64,000 nt of DNA from the NCBI GenBank assembly GCA_945859605.1, contig OX243811.1:67893585-67957584 (forward strand), given 5' to 3'. The DNA comes from Lumbricus rubellus (taxonomy: Eukaryota; Annelida; Clitellata; Crassiclitellata; Lumbricidae). Below the pieces are notes generated by a model. The model saw nothing but the letters and a program-made list of their open reading frames with translations. It did no database searches and was not told the DNA's origin. Below, one piece after another: positions 1-10,300 of this stretch. The position numbers and the translations under genes are program-made. How positions within the stretch are numbered: position 1 is the stretch's first letter; every line of letters starts with the position of its first letter.

Positions 1-1390
1 TAGAAAACAAAATGAGATCCAGCAGAGAGAAAGAGACAGACATACAGACAAACAAACAGAGAGACAGAGGAGGCAGATAAAGTGTTGCAGAAGACGACGT
101 TTTGCCCGTTTTCGGTTCCTCCTCCTCCTCCTCCTCCTCCTCCTCCTCCTCCTCCATCATCATCATCATCATCATCATCGTCGTCATCATCATCATCATC
201 ATCATCATTGCCACAGCATTAGACATGATATCACATGATATCTATCACCGACTGGTCATCGCATTCCTCACACTCTTCTATCCATCTATCCATCACCTAT
301 CGGGTTTTACATTCGAAACTCGCCTCTCCTCCTTCTTCTTCTTCAAGATATCTTATATACTCTGATCCGCCATCTCATCTTGCGATTCTCAACACAGTCT
401 GCCTTTATACCAGATATCCTCTCAACCCCTCTGAGCCTCCGTTTCTATGGAAACCGAATTCACACATGTCTCAATCATCGAACAACTCATTATTGACAAT
501 TATTATTTGTCATTTATTATTGGACAACAGTTCATCTGGCTGGTCAATAATAAGCCGATGCAGTGCGCTTGGCTTTCGAGCGGCGCTTTAGAAGTTTGTA
601 GATAACGATTACGATATCTGGAAGGCGGGGGGGGATCATAGGAGAGAGGGGTATGAATTGTTGAAGCGGTGCGACCGTGATGTGTGTTTAGTGTGGTGTA
701 GGCCTATATGGATAAGCTTAGACACGCTTCTTCTTTTCCTTCTCCTCCTTCTCCTCCTCCTCCTCCTTCTCCCGCTCCTCCTCCCGCTCCTCCTCCTCCT
801 CCTTCTTCTTCTTCTCCTCCTCCTCCTCCTCCTGCTCCTCCTCCTCTTCCACCTGGCTTTAAAACGAGTCCTGAGGAGAAGGACGGGTCATCCCAAGGTC
901 ATCTGATCCGATATCAACCTCATGCAAATGTCCACCACCGACCGACTGCCCCCCCTTCCCTTTCCTCTTCCAGTTGGGAAATCCCTTCCTCCTCCTCCTC
1001 CCCTCACCATGTCAACTGATTTCCATTTCCCATCGCCTCCCAATCCAACGCCACACACACACACACACACATGCATACACACACGCGCACGCACACCTAC
1101 ACACACACACACATACACACACACGCACACACACACGCTGCTGCGTCAATTGGGTCGTTATTTATTGATCGGGTTTTCCACTTATTGATTGCAAATCAGA
1201 TCATTGCCACGCGTACAACTAACTAACCGACACCCTCTCTCCCCCTCACTTCCCCCTCCTTTCCCCTTCGTTCGTCCGTGCCTCCGCTGTGTGTGAGTAC
1301 GTGCGCTTGTGTGCGCGGCCGTGTGTGACTAAGAGTTCATCGAGTACAGTTTTCGTGACAAAAGCATATAAACAAGAAAAGCATCCGTCA
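1..1390. repeat. Simple-repeat rich intergenic DNA
   Basis: No gene is seen. The stretch holds a TCC run followed by an ATC run (about 118-215), a CTC/CTT polypyrimidine tract (about 728-852) and a CA run with interruptions (about 1054-1136). Open frames here encode only poly-Ser, poly-Ile, poly-Leu or His-Thr runs and are repeat artefacts. Confidence 0.8.
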
Positions 1391-1392
1391 AT

Positions 1393-1784
1393 AGCAACGA
1401 AATATTATGACAGCTTTCGTCCTTTTGCGCTCTTAAAATGACAGAGAAAGGGGGGAAAGAGAAACGCAGAGAGAGAAAGAGAGAGATAGGGAGAGACAGA
1501 CAGAGAGAGACAGACAGAGAGAGAGATAGAGAGAGAGACAGAGACAGGCAGACAGGGTTAGACAGAGATAGAAGGACTGACTATTTACTTAGAAGTCATG
1601 AATGCAGAAGAAAGAATTTGACTTTGAAGTTGTTAACAACAGTGGAACACGAACGAACGAACAAACGAACGAACGAACGAAAGAACGAACGAACGAAAGA
1701 ACGAACGAACGAACGACTCTGCTGTTGTTGGTCGGAATGAAGAAGAAAAATAAGAAGATTGGATAGGAAAGAACATTTCCTACA

Positions 1785-1827
<43 letters not shown>

Positions 1828-2164
1828 TAGAGCAGCATTGCCAGAGAATTCACCCCTCCTCCTCCTTCCCCTCCTCCTCCTTTTCCTCCATCTCTTCTAA
1901 TCAACGAAATCAATCAGATGCCAAAACATGAGACATCAAAAGCCAACTAATCTGCTCGTCTTTACCTGTCAGTCTGTCTTTGTATGTCTGTGTGTCTTTG
2001 TACGTCTATCTGTCTCTATGCCTCTGTCTCTCTCTCTGTTAGAGAGGTCTCTTTGCTTTGCACCTGATGAACTTAGCTGTAAACTTTTCTGGCATCACAC
2101 TATACCTTCAATTTATCCTCACCTAAGCCAGCCAGCCAGTCAGTCAGCCAGTCAGTCAGTCAGT

Positions 2165-2195
<31 letters not shown>

Positions 2196-2293
2196 TCTGT
2201 CTCTGCGTTTCTCTCTCCCCCTTTCTCTGTCAATTGAAGAGCGCAAAACTTTCGGCAAAAGGACGAAAGCTGTCATCATAATATTTCGTTGCT
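1393..2293. mobile_element. Non-autonomous element with long terminal inverted repeats (~70-80 bp arms)
   Basis: The left end starting AGCAACGAAATATTATGA and the reverse complement of the right end (AGCAACGAAATATTATGATG) match over roughly 70-80 bp, including a shared GACAGCTTTCGTCCTTTTG block and a shared GACAGAGAAAGGGG block. The right arm carries about 13 extra internal bases. The interior is GAGA/CAGA repeats, an ACGA-type run, a TA run (1790-1825) and a CAGC/CAGT run (2110-2190), with no transposase. No clear target duplication was found, so the superfamily is open. Confidence 0.6.
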
Positions 2294-2764
2294 CATTGTT
2301 TACCAGATGTAGATATAACCTCGGGCAGTGAGAGTAGGGGGAGGGTTGACATATTGCCCTGTTTCCACAAACACACCACCTCATAGGACTGATTGGTGGG
2401 TCAAGGATCCCACTATATGCCCACCACCACCACGACCAAATGCCCTGCAGCACTGCTGGTGACTGCAACACCAACGCGACTATTTCGCCTATTTCGGTGA
2501 ACAGTGGCTGCCGACCAATCACACTCTGTTGTGTATGCGCTGACCTACTCTCTCTCTCCTCCTATTGTACACTATCTCTTCTGCTGCAATGCAACATCAG
2601 GCATGCAGAGTCTCTGGCATGCACCTCTTCAGTCTCCTCGACTTGAAGACTGTTCAATGTCTTCTGCCCAACAACTCTTCTTCATCTCAATATTCCACAA
2701 AGTCTCTCTGAAAGCTATTCACTTCAGCCATGGTGATTGGACTAGGAATCAGGAATACCTCTAA

Positions 2765-3158
2765 GGCGTAAAAAAATTTGTTGTGTTTCCGGTAACGCGA
2801 CCGACCCATTTTTACGGCCGCGACCCAAATATTTTTGTAAAAATTTTTTACATTTTTTCAAATTTTTTTTTCAACAAATAATTTTTTAACATTTGTATTG
2901 ACATAACATAAGAGACGTCAACAAAATGAAATTAATAGGACTGTTTCTAGAGCAGTTTTAGGTGCAGACAGTCGGGAAATAGGCAGTTTATACTTGCTTA
3001 GAACACGTACTTTGTTTCAGCGTGCAAAAAAGACTAGTGGGGTATACTTTTTCGGATAGTCACTGCATAAAAATATTTTACAAAATAAAAAAAAATTCCG
3101 ACCTACCTACCCAATTTTTTTTAGCTCTGTTACCGGAAACACAACATTTTTTTAGGCC
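2765..3158. mobile_element. PIF/Harbinger-like MITE with TAA target duplication
   Basis: The element is 394 bp, flanked by TAA at 2762-2764 and 3159-3161. Its ends are inverted repeats: left GGCGTAAAAAAATTTGTTGT and right (reverse complement) GGCCTAAAAAAATGTTGTGT, both continuing into GTGTTTCCGGTAAC. A 3-bp TWA-type duplication with GGC ends fits the PIF/Harbinger superfamily. The interior is A/T rich and has no coding capacity. Confidence 0.75.
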
Positions 3159-3161
3159 TAA

Positions 3162-4032
3162 GCAATATACGGGAATATCTGGCTATATCAAGTGATTTTG
3201 ATTCACTGACCGACTGATTAGTTAATTGATTGATTGGTTGATTGCTAGGCATAGATACATTGAGTGTTGAGACATTGGTTTCAACCCAACAAGCATCTTA
3301 ATTAGTGGAAATTAAGGCTGAAACTCATAATTATACTCTTAACTAGGGTATTATATATACACAAAGGCAGCTCAATTATTAAGTTCCACTCTGAATTCAC
3401 CCACAAACAACAAACAACAGTTCTCTGATCATGGACAGACGGAACACAACACAAGGGCTGTGTATGATGCACTTAGTGGTGGTGGGCAGGTTAAGTAAAT
3501 ATTTGTTTGTATGTGCACTTGTTAATCATCTTCTAACCATAACCTTAACGATAACAAGTGCACACACAAACTAATAAGTAAGTAAGTGGTCTTTATTAGT
3601 ACACAAGCTTTACAATGCATGCAGTGATCATATAAATACCTTCACACAAAATAAAACAAGAGCAGATTACAGAGTAACACAATTTCACACATGCACAACT
3701 AAAAAATATCAAAAGATACTTTGATTGCAAAGCTACTTTGCAAGCAGCCTAAGTTTAAGAGTAGGCAGCTCATGGAAGGCCGTCCTCCTCTCGTGCAAAG
3801 CAAATACTTGACGTGACATGAAGAGGTGGCAAGTGTAGATCTATGATGAATGCAGTGGCCAATGATTTATGGAGGAAAGTATGGTGTGCTATCCCTTTCC
3901 CCACTCCACAGGAGAAAAGAACATTTTCAAAGTTTGCTACACAAATACATGTTGAGCCTCAAGAACACGATGCAGTGACAAAACTTCTTCATAATTATAC
4001 ATATGGCTGCCTCTGGTTGGTTCGCTTCAGGC
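3162..4032. other. No gene recognised
   Basis: This is A/T-rich DNA between a MITE and a minisatellite. It holds a short open frame at 3843-4109 with no recognised domain, whose 3' part runs into the minisatellite. The stretch near 3590 (TAAGTAAGTGGTCTTTATTAG) looks like the end of a retroelement, but I could not assign it. Confidence 0.5.
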
Positions 4033-4231
4033 ACCATGGTCAAATTCCAGCACTTAACATCATAGATAGTTACCATGGTCAAATTCCAGCACTTAACATC
4101 ATCTTCTAGTTACCATGGTCAAATTCCAGCACTTAACATCATCTTCTAGTTACCATGGTCAAATTCTAGCACTTAACATCATCTTCTAGTTACCATGGAC
4201 AAATTCCAGCACTTAACATCATCTTCTAGTT
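4033..4231. repeat. 40-bp minisatellite, five copies
   Basis: Five direct copies of a 39-40 bp unit begin with ACCATGGTCAAATTCCAGCA at 4033, 4072, 4112, 4152 and 4192, with a sixth start at 4232 that diverges. The array sits just upstream of the LINE fragment. Confidence 0.9.
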
Positions 4232-4319
4232 ACCATGGTCGTTGATGTCGCCCTCCTCTTTTCATCACGCTTCAAACTGACTTTACTGGCACTACATAGA
4301 AATATAAGCGTTCTACTCA

Positions 4320-5998
4320 TCTACTCTTACTCCTTCCTCTACATGTATAGCAGTCCAGCCACGTAGCTTTCTGATATTTACTCTGCTGTTGACAAGTCTC
4401 AAGTCACTCTTTTGGCTCTCTTCGACGTCTCTGCAGCCTTTGACATGGTTGATCATGAGATTCTCTTGCAACGACTTGAAATCTCCTGCGTGCGGACTCA
4501 AGGGTTCTCCTCTCCTTTGGTTTCGGTCCTACCTGTCTGATCGCACCCAAATGATCATCTCTGGTGACTCTAGGACTCAGAGGGTCCCTGTTGTCTTGGG
4601 TGTTCCTCAGGGTTCTGTCCTAGGCCCACTCCTTTTCATCCTTTACACGGCTGGCATTACCTCTCTTTTTCCTGGCCACTCTGCAACTGGCCACCTTTTC
4701 GCTGACGATGTCCAAGCCTATGTCCATCGACCCTCTTCTGCTCAACTCCTTCTTGCAAGTCGAATTGATGCTCTATCACAAGATCTTCATCTGTGGATGT
4801 CGTCTAATTGTCTTTCTTTGAACTCTTCCAAAACCCAGTTGATTTGGTTTGGCACTCCTCAACAGCTTCAAAAACTTGACTACACACTGCTCACTCAAAC
4901 TTTTCCTCACTTCAACTTCTCCTCCAGTGTTCGTGACCTAGGTGTCACCCTAGATCAGCGGTTCCCAACCCGTGGCCCGCGGGCCAAAAGTGGCCCGCCA
5001 GACCTCAAGAAATGGCCCGCCAGGTCTCAAAAATGGCCCTCGTTTCTCAAAGTATTAACAAAAATATATGAAAAATTGACAATTTTGACGAAATAGAACA
5101 CATAATTATTGTCTATAAGAAATTATTTTATTTTTAACTCTATAAATAACATCACAGATTCTATTTTGAATCAATTAGAACAATTTTATATGCTTTTAGT
5201 TAATTAAATTTTAGCATTGTGGCCCCTTAATGTCCTTTAACTAAGAAAAAGTGGCCCTCTTGTCCTTCAACTTAGAAAAAGTGGCCCTAAGGTCAAAAAG
5301 GTTGGGAACCACTGCCCTAGATAGTTCTCTTACCTTCACTGAGCACATTGCCAATCTTACCCGCTCTTCCTACTTCCAGCTAAGGCGTCTCAGGGCTATT
5401 CGCAAATCTGTCACATCTTCGATCTTTACCTCAATTGTTCATGCTTTTGTATGTTCTCGGATTGACTATTGTAATTCTGTTCTTATTGGTCTACCTAAGG
5501 TTCGCCTAGCTCCTCTGCAATCTGTACTTAATGCTGCTGCTAGGCTCATTGCCCGCCTTCCTCGATTCTCCCACATTTCTTCATTCATGTCTGAACAACT
5601 TCACTGGCTTCCACTCTCGACCCGTATACAATTTAAGGTCCTAATTTTGGTCATCAAGTCTCAAATGGGTCTTGCTCCGAAGTATCTGTGTGATCAGATA
5701 CTTCGCCCCCTTTCTGCCACTTCGCTGCGTCCTCTTAGGTCCTCTGATCGGCTTGACCTCTTTGTCCCGCGAGTCAGGACCGCCATGGCCCAATCTAGAT
5801 CATTTGCCTGCATTGGTCCCTCCCTATGGAATAGGCTTCCCCCATCAGTTCGCTCTGCCATCCTATCTGGTAGTGTATCCTCATCTTTCTCTCGTCTAAA
5901 AACTTGCCTTTTTTCTCGGAGTTGAACGCACTGGGAGCGCTTCTGAAAGGCTCTTGCTGCAAGAGGCGCTTTATAAATTGTCAGAAAAGATAAGATAA
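4320..5998 (+). pseudogene. CR1/Jockey-like non-LTR retrotransposon, 5'-truncated reverse transcriptase, interrupted
   Basis: The sequence encodes the palm and thumb parts of a LINE reverse transcriptase. Visible motifs are LFDVSAAFDMVDHEILL (from about 4420), VPQGSVLGPLLF (about 4600-4635) and the catalytic FADD (about 4700), followed by the conserved tail VTLDSSLTFTEHI and a C-terminal region ending at 5923-5925. The copy is dead. A 4-bp tandem duplication (TGCG at 4487-4490 and 4491-4494) shifts the frame, and a 359-bp hAT MITE is inserted at 4956. Endonuclease and 5' parts are absent. The 3' tail (about 5930-5998) contains GGGAGCGCTTCTGA and GAGGCGCTTTATAA and ends in AAGATAAGATAAG repeats. 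CR1, L2 or Jockey clades are all possible. Confidence 0.85.
4956..5314. mobile_element. hAT-type MITE inside the LINE reverse transcriptase
   Basis: The element is 359 bp. The termini are CAGCGGTTCCCAACC and, reverse complemented, CAGTGGTTCCCAACC (one mismatch in 15). It is flanked by a perfect 8-bp duplication CCCTAGAT at 4948-4955 and 5315-5322. The CAGNGGTTCCCAA end and 8-bp duplication are hallmarks of hAT (Charlie-like) elements. Removing the element plus one duplication joins the LINE frame exactly (VTLD | SSLTF), so the insertion is precise and younger than the LINE. The interior is GGCCC-rich at both ends and A/T rich in the middle, with no transposase. Confidence 0.92.
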
Positions 5999-7015
5999 GA
6001 AGGGCTGTGGATAGTTATCTGCACAAGCAGAAACAGAAGATTGTTTCGTTGCTCAGACAGACAGCATCTGCATTCTATTGGTCGAGATAAGAACTTTGAA
6101 GTGGACAGCAACACAAGAGACAGGCGCCGAGCAGATTGCACGAACTGGTGAATACACAGAGGTCATGACCTGGATGGAAAGGAGTCAAAGTTGAACCTAG
6201 TGCATCAAGGCGTTGTTATTGTTGTTGTTGTTGTTGCTGTTGCACCAGTTTCAACTCTCGATTTAACCAAAACAACAGCTGCACCATTCGGAAGTCATCA
6301 CTCAATCGAGCAACATATAAAGCCGTCTATGTGTTTCTGTATATGTCTGTGTCCGTCCTTCCGTCTGTCTGCGTGTATGTATGTGTTACATTGTGTGTAT
6401 GTCTTCATCTATATGTCTGTGTCCGTCCTTCCGTCTGTCTGCGTGTATGTATGTGTCTATGTCTTCATCTATATGGCTGTGCCTGTCTGCCGACCTGTCA
6501 TTCTGTCAATACAAGGGCTGACATAATAATAATCATATGCACATAATAATAATCATATGCACAGCACATCGCATGGTTAAGTCAATTCGTTTGTAAACGG
6601 CACAACGGGGGAACATCTGTCTCCCAAAGGAGAGTTTCCTAACTTTCTTTCCTCCCAGAAACTGGTTATAAAACTGCCAGAGTTGGTTCGTTCCCTCCGG
6701 GGGGGGGGGGTCAAGACTTTCGTTCCAAACAGGGTACAGGCGCCAAAAGATCGATACGATCGGCCGCAAAATCAATAACCGAGGAATAAAAGAATCGATG
6801 GATCGAAAAACCAATTTGCTACTCACCAAAAAATCCCCGACAGCAGAAGATCGATCACCTAATTCAAGCGATCGTTTTCTTTGCCACCCTACGATTTTTC
6901 CACTTTTCTCTTTTTCTTTTCTCTTTCCAACAGTCCGACGACGTTTTCGAATGCAAACAAACAACGAGTCGACATGACTTCGCCATCTCTTATTTAACAG
7001 GTTACGGAGTGCGTC
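5999..7015. other. No gene recognised; short minisatellite
   Basis: The stretch contains a 72-bp duplication with the motif GTCTGTGTCCGTCCTTCCG (about 6343-6485) and a duplicated ATAATAATCATATGCACA (6524-6562). An open frame on the minus strand (6533-6964, 143 codons) has no recognisable domain, and I do not call it a gene. Confidence 0.5.
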
Positions 7016-7033
7016 GCCATCTTGTCTCCTCTC

Positions 7034-7156
7034 ATTGGTCGCCTGCTGGGCTAGTGGGCGGGGCTTACTGCCTAAACCGAGGCTTAGCCAGAAAAATCGT
7101 AAAATGCGCCTCCGCTATAAATAGCATTAGTCAACCGATTCTCCGGAACTGACGTC
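7034..7156 (+). promoter_or_regulatory. Candidate RNA polymerase II core promoter
   Basis: In order on the + strand there are an inverted CCAAT box (ATTGG, 7034-7038), a GC box GGGCGGGGC (7056-7064) and a TATA box TATAAATA (7116-7123). TGACGTC, a CRE-like half, lies about 30 bp downstream (7150-7156), where a start site would be expected. The spacing is that of a textbook TATA promoter. What it drives is unknown: no convincing coding exon follows for 16 kb, so a noncoding first exon or an unseen transcript is possible. This rests on motifs only. Confidence 0.35.
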
Positions 7157-8094
7157 GACCAGTGGCGCCGACTGGCGGCCGGGGCCGTGTTTACAACCGA
7201 TGTAGGGATAGGATGGGGGGGGGGTCGGTTGGGGAGCAACCAGCGGTGGATGATTTACCTGGAAAAGAGGAGGACGAGGAGTGAGGCGAATGAATGAATT
7301 AGCAAGGGGTGTGAGAGATATAAATGGTCAAAAACGCGGTGAATGTCAACAGTACATGGAACCGTAATAATGTCGAGTAGAAAAACAAGAAGGGTTTAAA
7401 CAACGAAAACGATACTAAAAAACAACGATGTCGCCAAATACTAGGAACTCAGACGAAGAACCGGAAAGTGGTCCTCAGCTGGAAAATTATCGTGATCACA
7501 TATTTATATAGCGCCTCTTCCACGAAGACTCGTTAGCGCCAATATTTCCCTAGAAATCCAGGATCGATGAAAATGCATTTCAAGCGCTTTCGAAATAGGC
7601 CTATATAGGCCTAATTAGGCTGCCACAGAGCCTAATAGGCAGCGTAAGACTCGGGCGACATTGTCTTAAGATGGTCAGGTCTACATGTATTATAATAGGC
7701 AACCTATGAGGCTATGATTGTTGTTATTATTGCAGACAGTTCGAGACTTCGAGCGACCACAACGAAAACGCTTCGAAGATCGTTGTACAATGAATAACAG
7801 CTGCAGCTGAACAGTGAACAGTGAAGAAGACAACTTAGACGAGAGGCAGCAAAGCAAGATAACAACTGATCTTATTCGATGACAATGCCAGTTGAATGTC
7901 AGCAATTCTTTTTTTACAGCGGTAACTTTGTGTCATTATTTTTAGGATTGACCTTAGACTCTGTCCTTCCCTTCACTAGGGCGTCATTGACAATCCATCC
8001 ATCGTTCCTATGGCTGACTGCTGAACCAATGCATGACATAATTTGCATATCTGCTTATCGCATCGCTCCATGCATTCGTCGATGCGCAAACTCT

Positions 8095-8347
8095 CTTCAT
8101 TGTCCTCCATCTCTTCATTGTCTTCCATCTCTTCATTGTCCTCCATCTCTTCATTGTCCTCCATTTCTTCATTGTCCTCCACATCTTCATTGTGATCCAT
8201 ATCTTCATTGTCCTCCATATCTTCATTGTCCTCCATATCTTCATTGTCCTCCATATCTTCATTGTCCTCCATATCTTCATTGTCCTCCATCTCTTCATTG
8301 TCTTCCATCTCTTCATTGTCCTCCATCTCTTCATTGTCCTCCCATTT
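8095..8347. repeat. 18-bp minisatellite running into an assembly gap
   Basis: There are about 14 copies of an 18-bp unit of the form CTTCATTGTCCTCCATAT. Both strands stay open because 18 is a multiple of three. The minus strand reads as an acidic EDNEEM-type repeat and the plus strand as LHCPPS. The array is cut by the N run, so its real length is unknown. Confidence 0.9.
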
Positions 8348-8547
8348 NNNNNNNNNNNNNNNNNNNNNNNNNNNNNNNNNNNNNNNNNNNNNNNNNNNNN
8401 NNNNNNNNNNNNNNNNNNNNNNNNNNNNNNNNNNNNNNNNNNNNNNNNNNNNNNNNNNNNNNNNNNNNNNNNNNNNNNNNNNNNNNNNNNNNNNNNNNNN
8501 NNNNNNNNNNNNNNNNNNNNNNNNNNNNNNNNNNNNNNNNNNNNNNN
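8348..8547. other. Assembly gap (200 N)
   Basis: Exactly 200 undetermined bases sit at the end of the 18-bp tandem array, which is probably where assembly failed. The round number suggests a placeholder length. Confidence 0.99.
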
Positions 8548-8644
8548 TCATCGTCCAATCCTCCGTTTTCTTCATCACGTGACATCATGCTGCTATCGAA
8601 CTGTATGTGATGTGTCACAGACCTAGGCTATACAAGGCTATACA

Positions 8645-8832
8645 ATGTATACATGTATACAGTTACGTATGCAATTATGTATGCAATTATGTATACATTT
8701 ATGTATACAATTACGTATACAATTACGTATACAATTATGTATACAATTATGTATACAATTACGTATACAATTATGTATGCAATTATGTATACAATTATGT
8801 ATACAATTATGTATACAATTATGTATACAACA
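8645..8832. repeat. 12-bp minisatellite (AATTATGTATAC)
   Basis: About 15 copies of AATTATGTATAC with variants AATTACGTATAC and AATTATGTATGC. The unit is nearly palindromic around GTATAC. Confidence 0.92.
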
Positions 8833-9014
8833 TGGCACTGTATGAAAAGACATGTCGTACAGTCGTCGGTGGAGGGAGGGAGGGGAGGAGGGTCGATGGG
8901 TCACGTGGGTCATCTATAGGTCACGTGGGTCATCTAGGTCATGGTCGTTGGCAGTTGCGTGTGTTGTGTCGTTATACTTTGGTCCGATCGATATCTACGC
9001 CTAGGACCACGACC

Positions 9015-10265
9015 CAACTCTCCTCCTCCTCTCCTCCTCCTCCTTCGCTTCCTCTACTCCTCCTCCTTCTGCTCCTCCTCCTCTCCTCCTCCTCTTCCTC
9101 CTCCTCTTTCTCTTCCTCCTCTCCTCCTCCTTCTTCTCGTCCTCCTCCTCGTCCTCCTCTTCCTCCTTCTCGTCCTCCTCCTCTCCTCCTTCTCGTCCTT
9201 CTCGTCCTCCTCTTCCTCCTCCTCCTCCTCCTCCTCCTCCTCTTCATCGATATCCGACAAACATTCGCACAAGTTGCCGCACGTGCCGACTGCCGAACAA
9301 TGTCTTCGCCTGTTCGGCTGCTACCTTCACCTCTCTGCGTCTGCCTGTCTGTCTGTCTGTCTGTCTGCCTGTCTGCCAGTCTCTGCACGCCTGTCTCTGT
9401 CTGTGTGTCACTCCTTCTATCACTGTCTCTGTTGTCTGCCAATCTGGCTGCCCTTCGCTGTGTCTGTATTTCTGTGCCTCTCAGTCTCTCTGTCTCTCTG
9501 TGTGTCTATCTCTCTCTCGGTTCCAGTATCCGCCTCTCACTCTCTTTTCGTCTGACTTAATTTTGTTATCAGGTGAATGGGACAGAGACAGAGACAGTGA
9601 CAGTGACAGATACAGTGACAGAGACAGTGACAGAGACAGAGACGGGTGCAGAGACAGAGGCAGAGACAGAAACATGGACAGAGACATATACATGGACAGA
9701 GACATATACAGTGACAGTGATAGAGACAGGGACATGGACAGAGACTTTCAATGGATTGATTTTCCTCTGACCACGTGTCCTAGCAACGTTCTATTGCACA
9801 CGATCAACGTCTATAATAACAATAGTATTGTTGTACAGTGGACCAACACAGAAAGTTGTTCTTATCTGCTAATTATCTGCTCCACTTCGATTGTTTTTAA
9901 GGAACTACAGAAGTCCGTCTCTTCTCAGGATTCATATTTCACTCAAGTCTCAAATGCAATAATTTTAAAAGTGCAAACTTTTCATCCGCTTCATCTTCCT
10001 CCATTTCCTCTTCCTCCTCCGCCGCCGCAATTCATTCTTATTCCTCTTCTTATTCATCCTCTTCTTCCTCCTCATCCTATTCCTCTTCCTTCTCCTCTTC
10101 CTTGTCCTCCGCCTCTTCTTCCTTTCCTCCTCCGTCCTTTACCTCTTCCTTGCTTCTTCTTCCTCTTAGTCTTCGTCCTCTTATTTCTTTTCCCTTTCTC
10201 GCTTCCTTCCAAGTTCCACCACCTCCTCCTCCTCCTCCTCCTCCTTTTCCTCCTCCTCCTACCAA
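9015..10265. repeat. Polypyrimidine tracts and CAGAGA microsatellites
   Basis: TCC/TTC-rich tracts at 9015-9245 and about 9990-10265 flank CTGT runs (9340-9375) and a GACAGA/GACAGT array (9578-9745). Open frames in this stretch are only Ser/Pro/Leu, Glu/Arg or Asp/Arg low-complexity products. Confidence 0.85.
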
Positions 10266-10300
10266 GATCAACCGTAGGCGATCCTTAGATCTCCAACCAT

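Noticed and set aside
4389..4485. First 30 codons of the frame starting at 4389 (MTSLKSLFWLSS...)
   Set aside because: This is a shadow: the real reverse-transcriptase residues here are in another frame (LFDVSAAFDMVDHEILL) and switch at the 4-bp duplication.
6533..6964. 143-codon minus-strand frame
   Set aside because: No recognisable domain, begins in a duplicated simple sequence, and no splice or promoter support.
7428..7511. 27-codon open frame (MSPNTRNSDEEPESGPQLEN...) downstream of the candidate promoter
   Set aside because: Too short, no homology recognised, stop lies in SINE-tail-like TATAGCGCC sequence, and no supported splice donor.
7976..8578. Acidic EDNEEM repeat protein on the minus strand
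   Set aside because: An 18-bp minisatellite keeps frames open on both strands, and the frame passes through undetermined bases.
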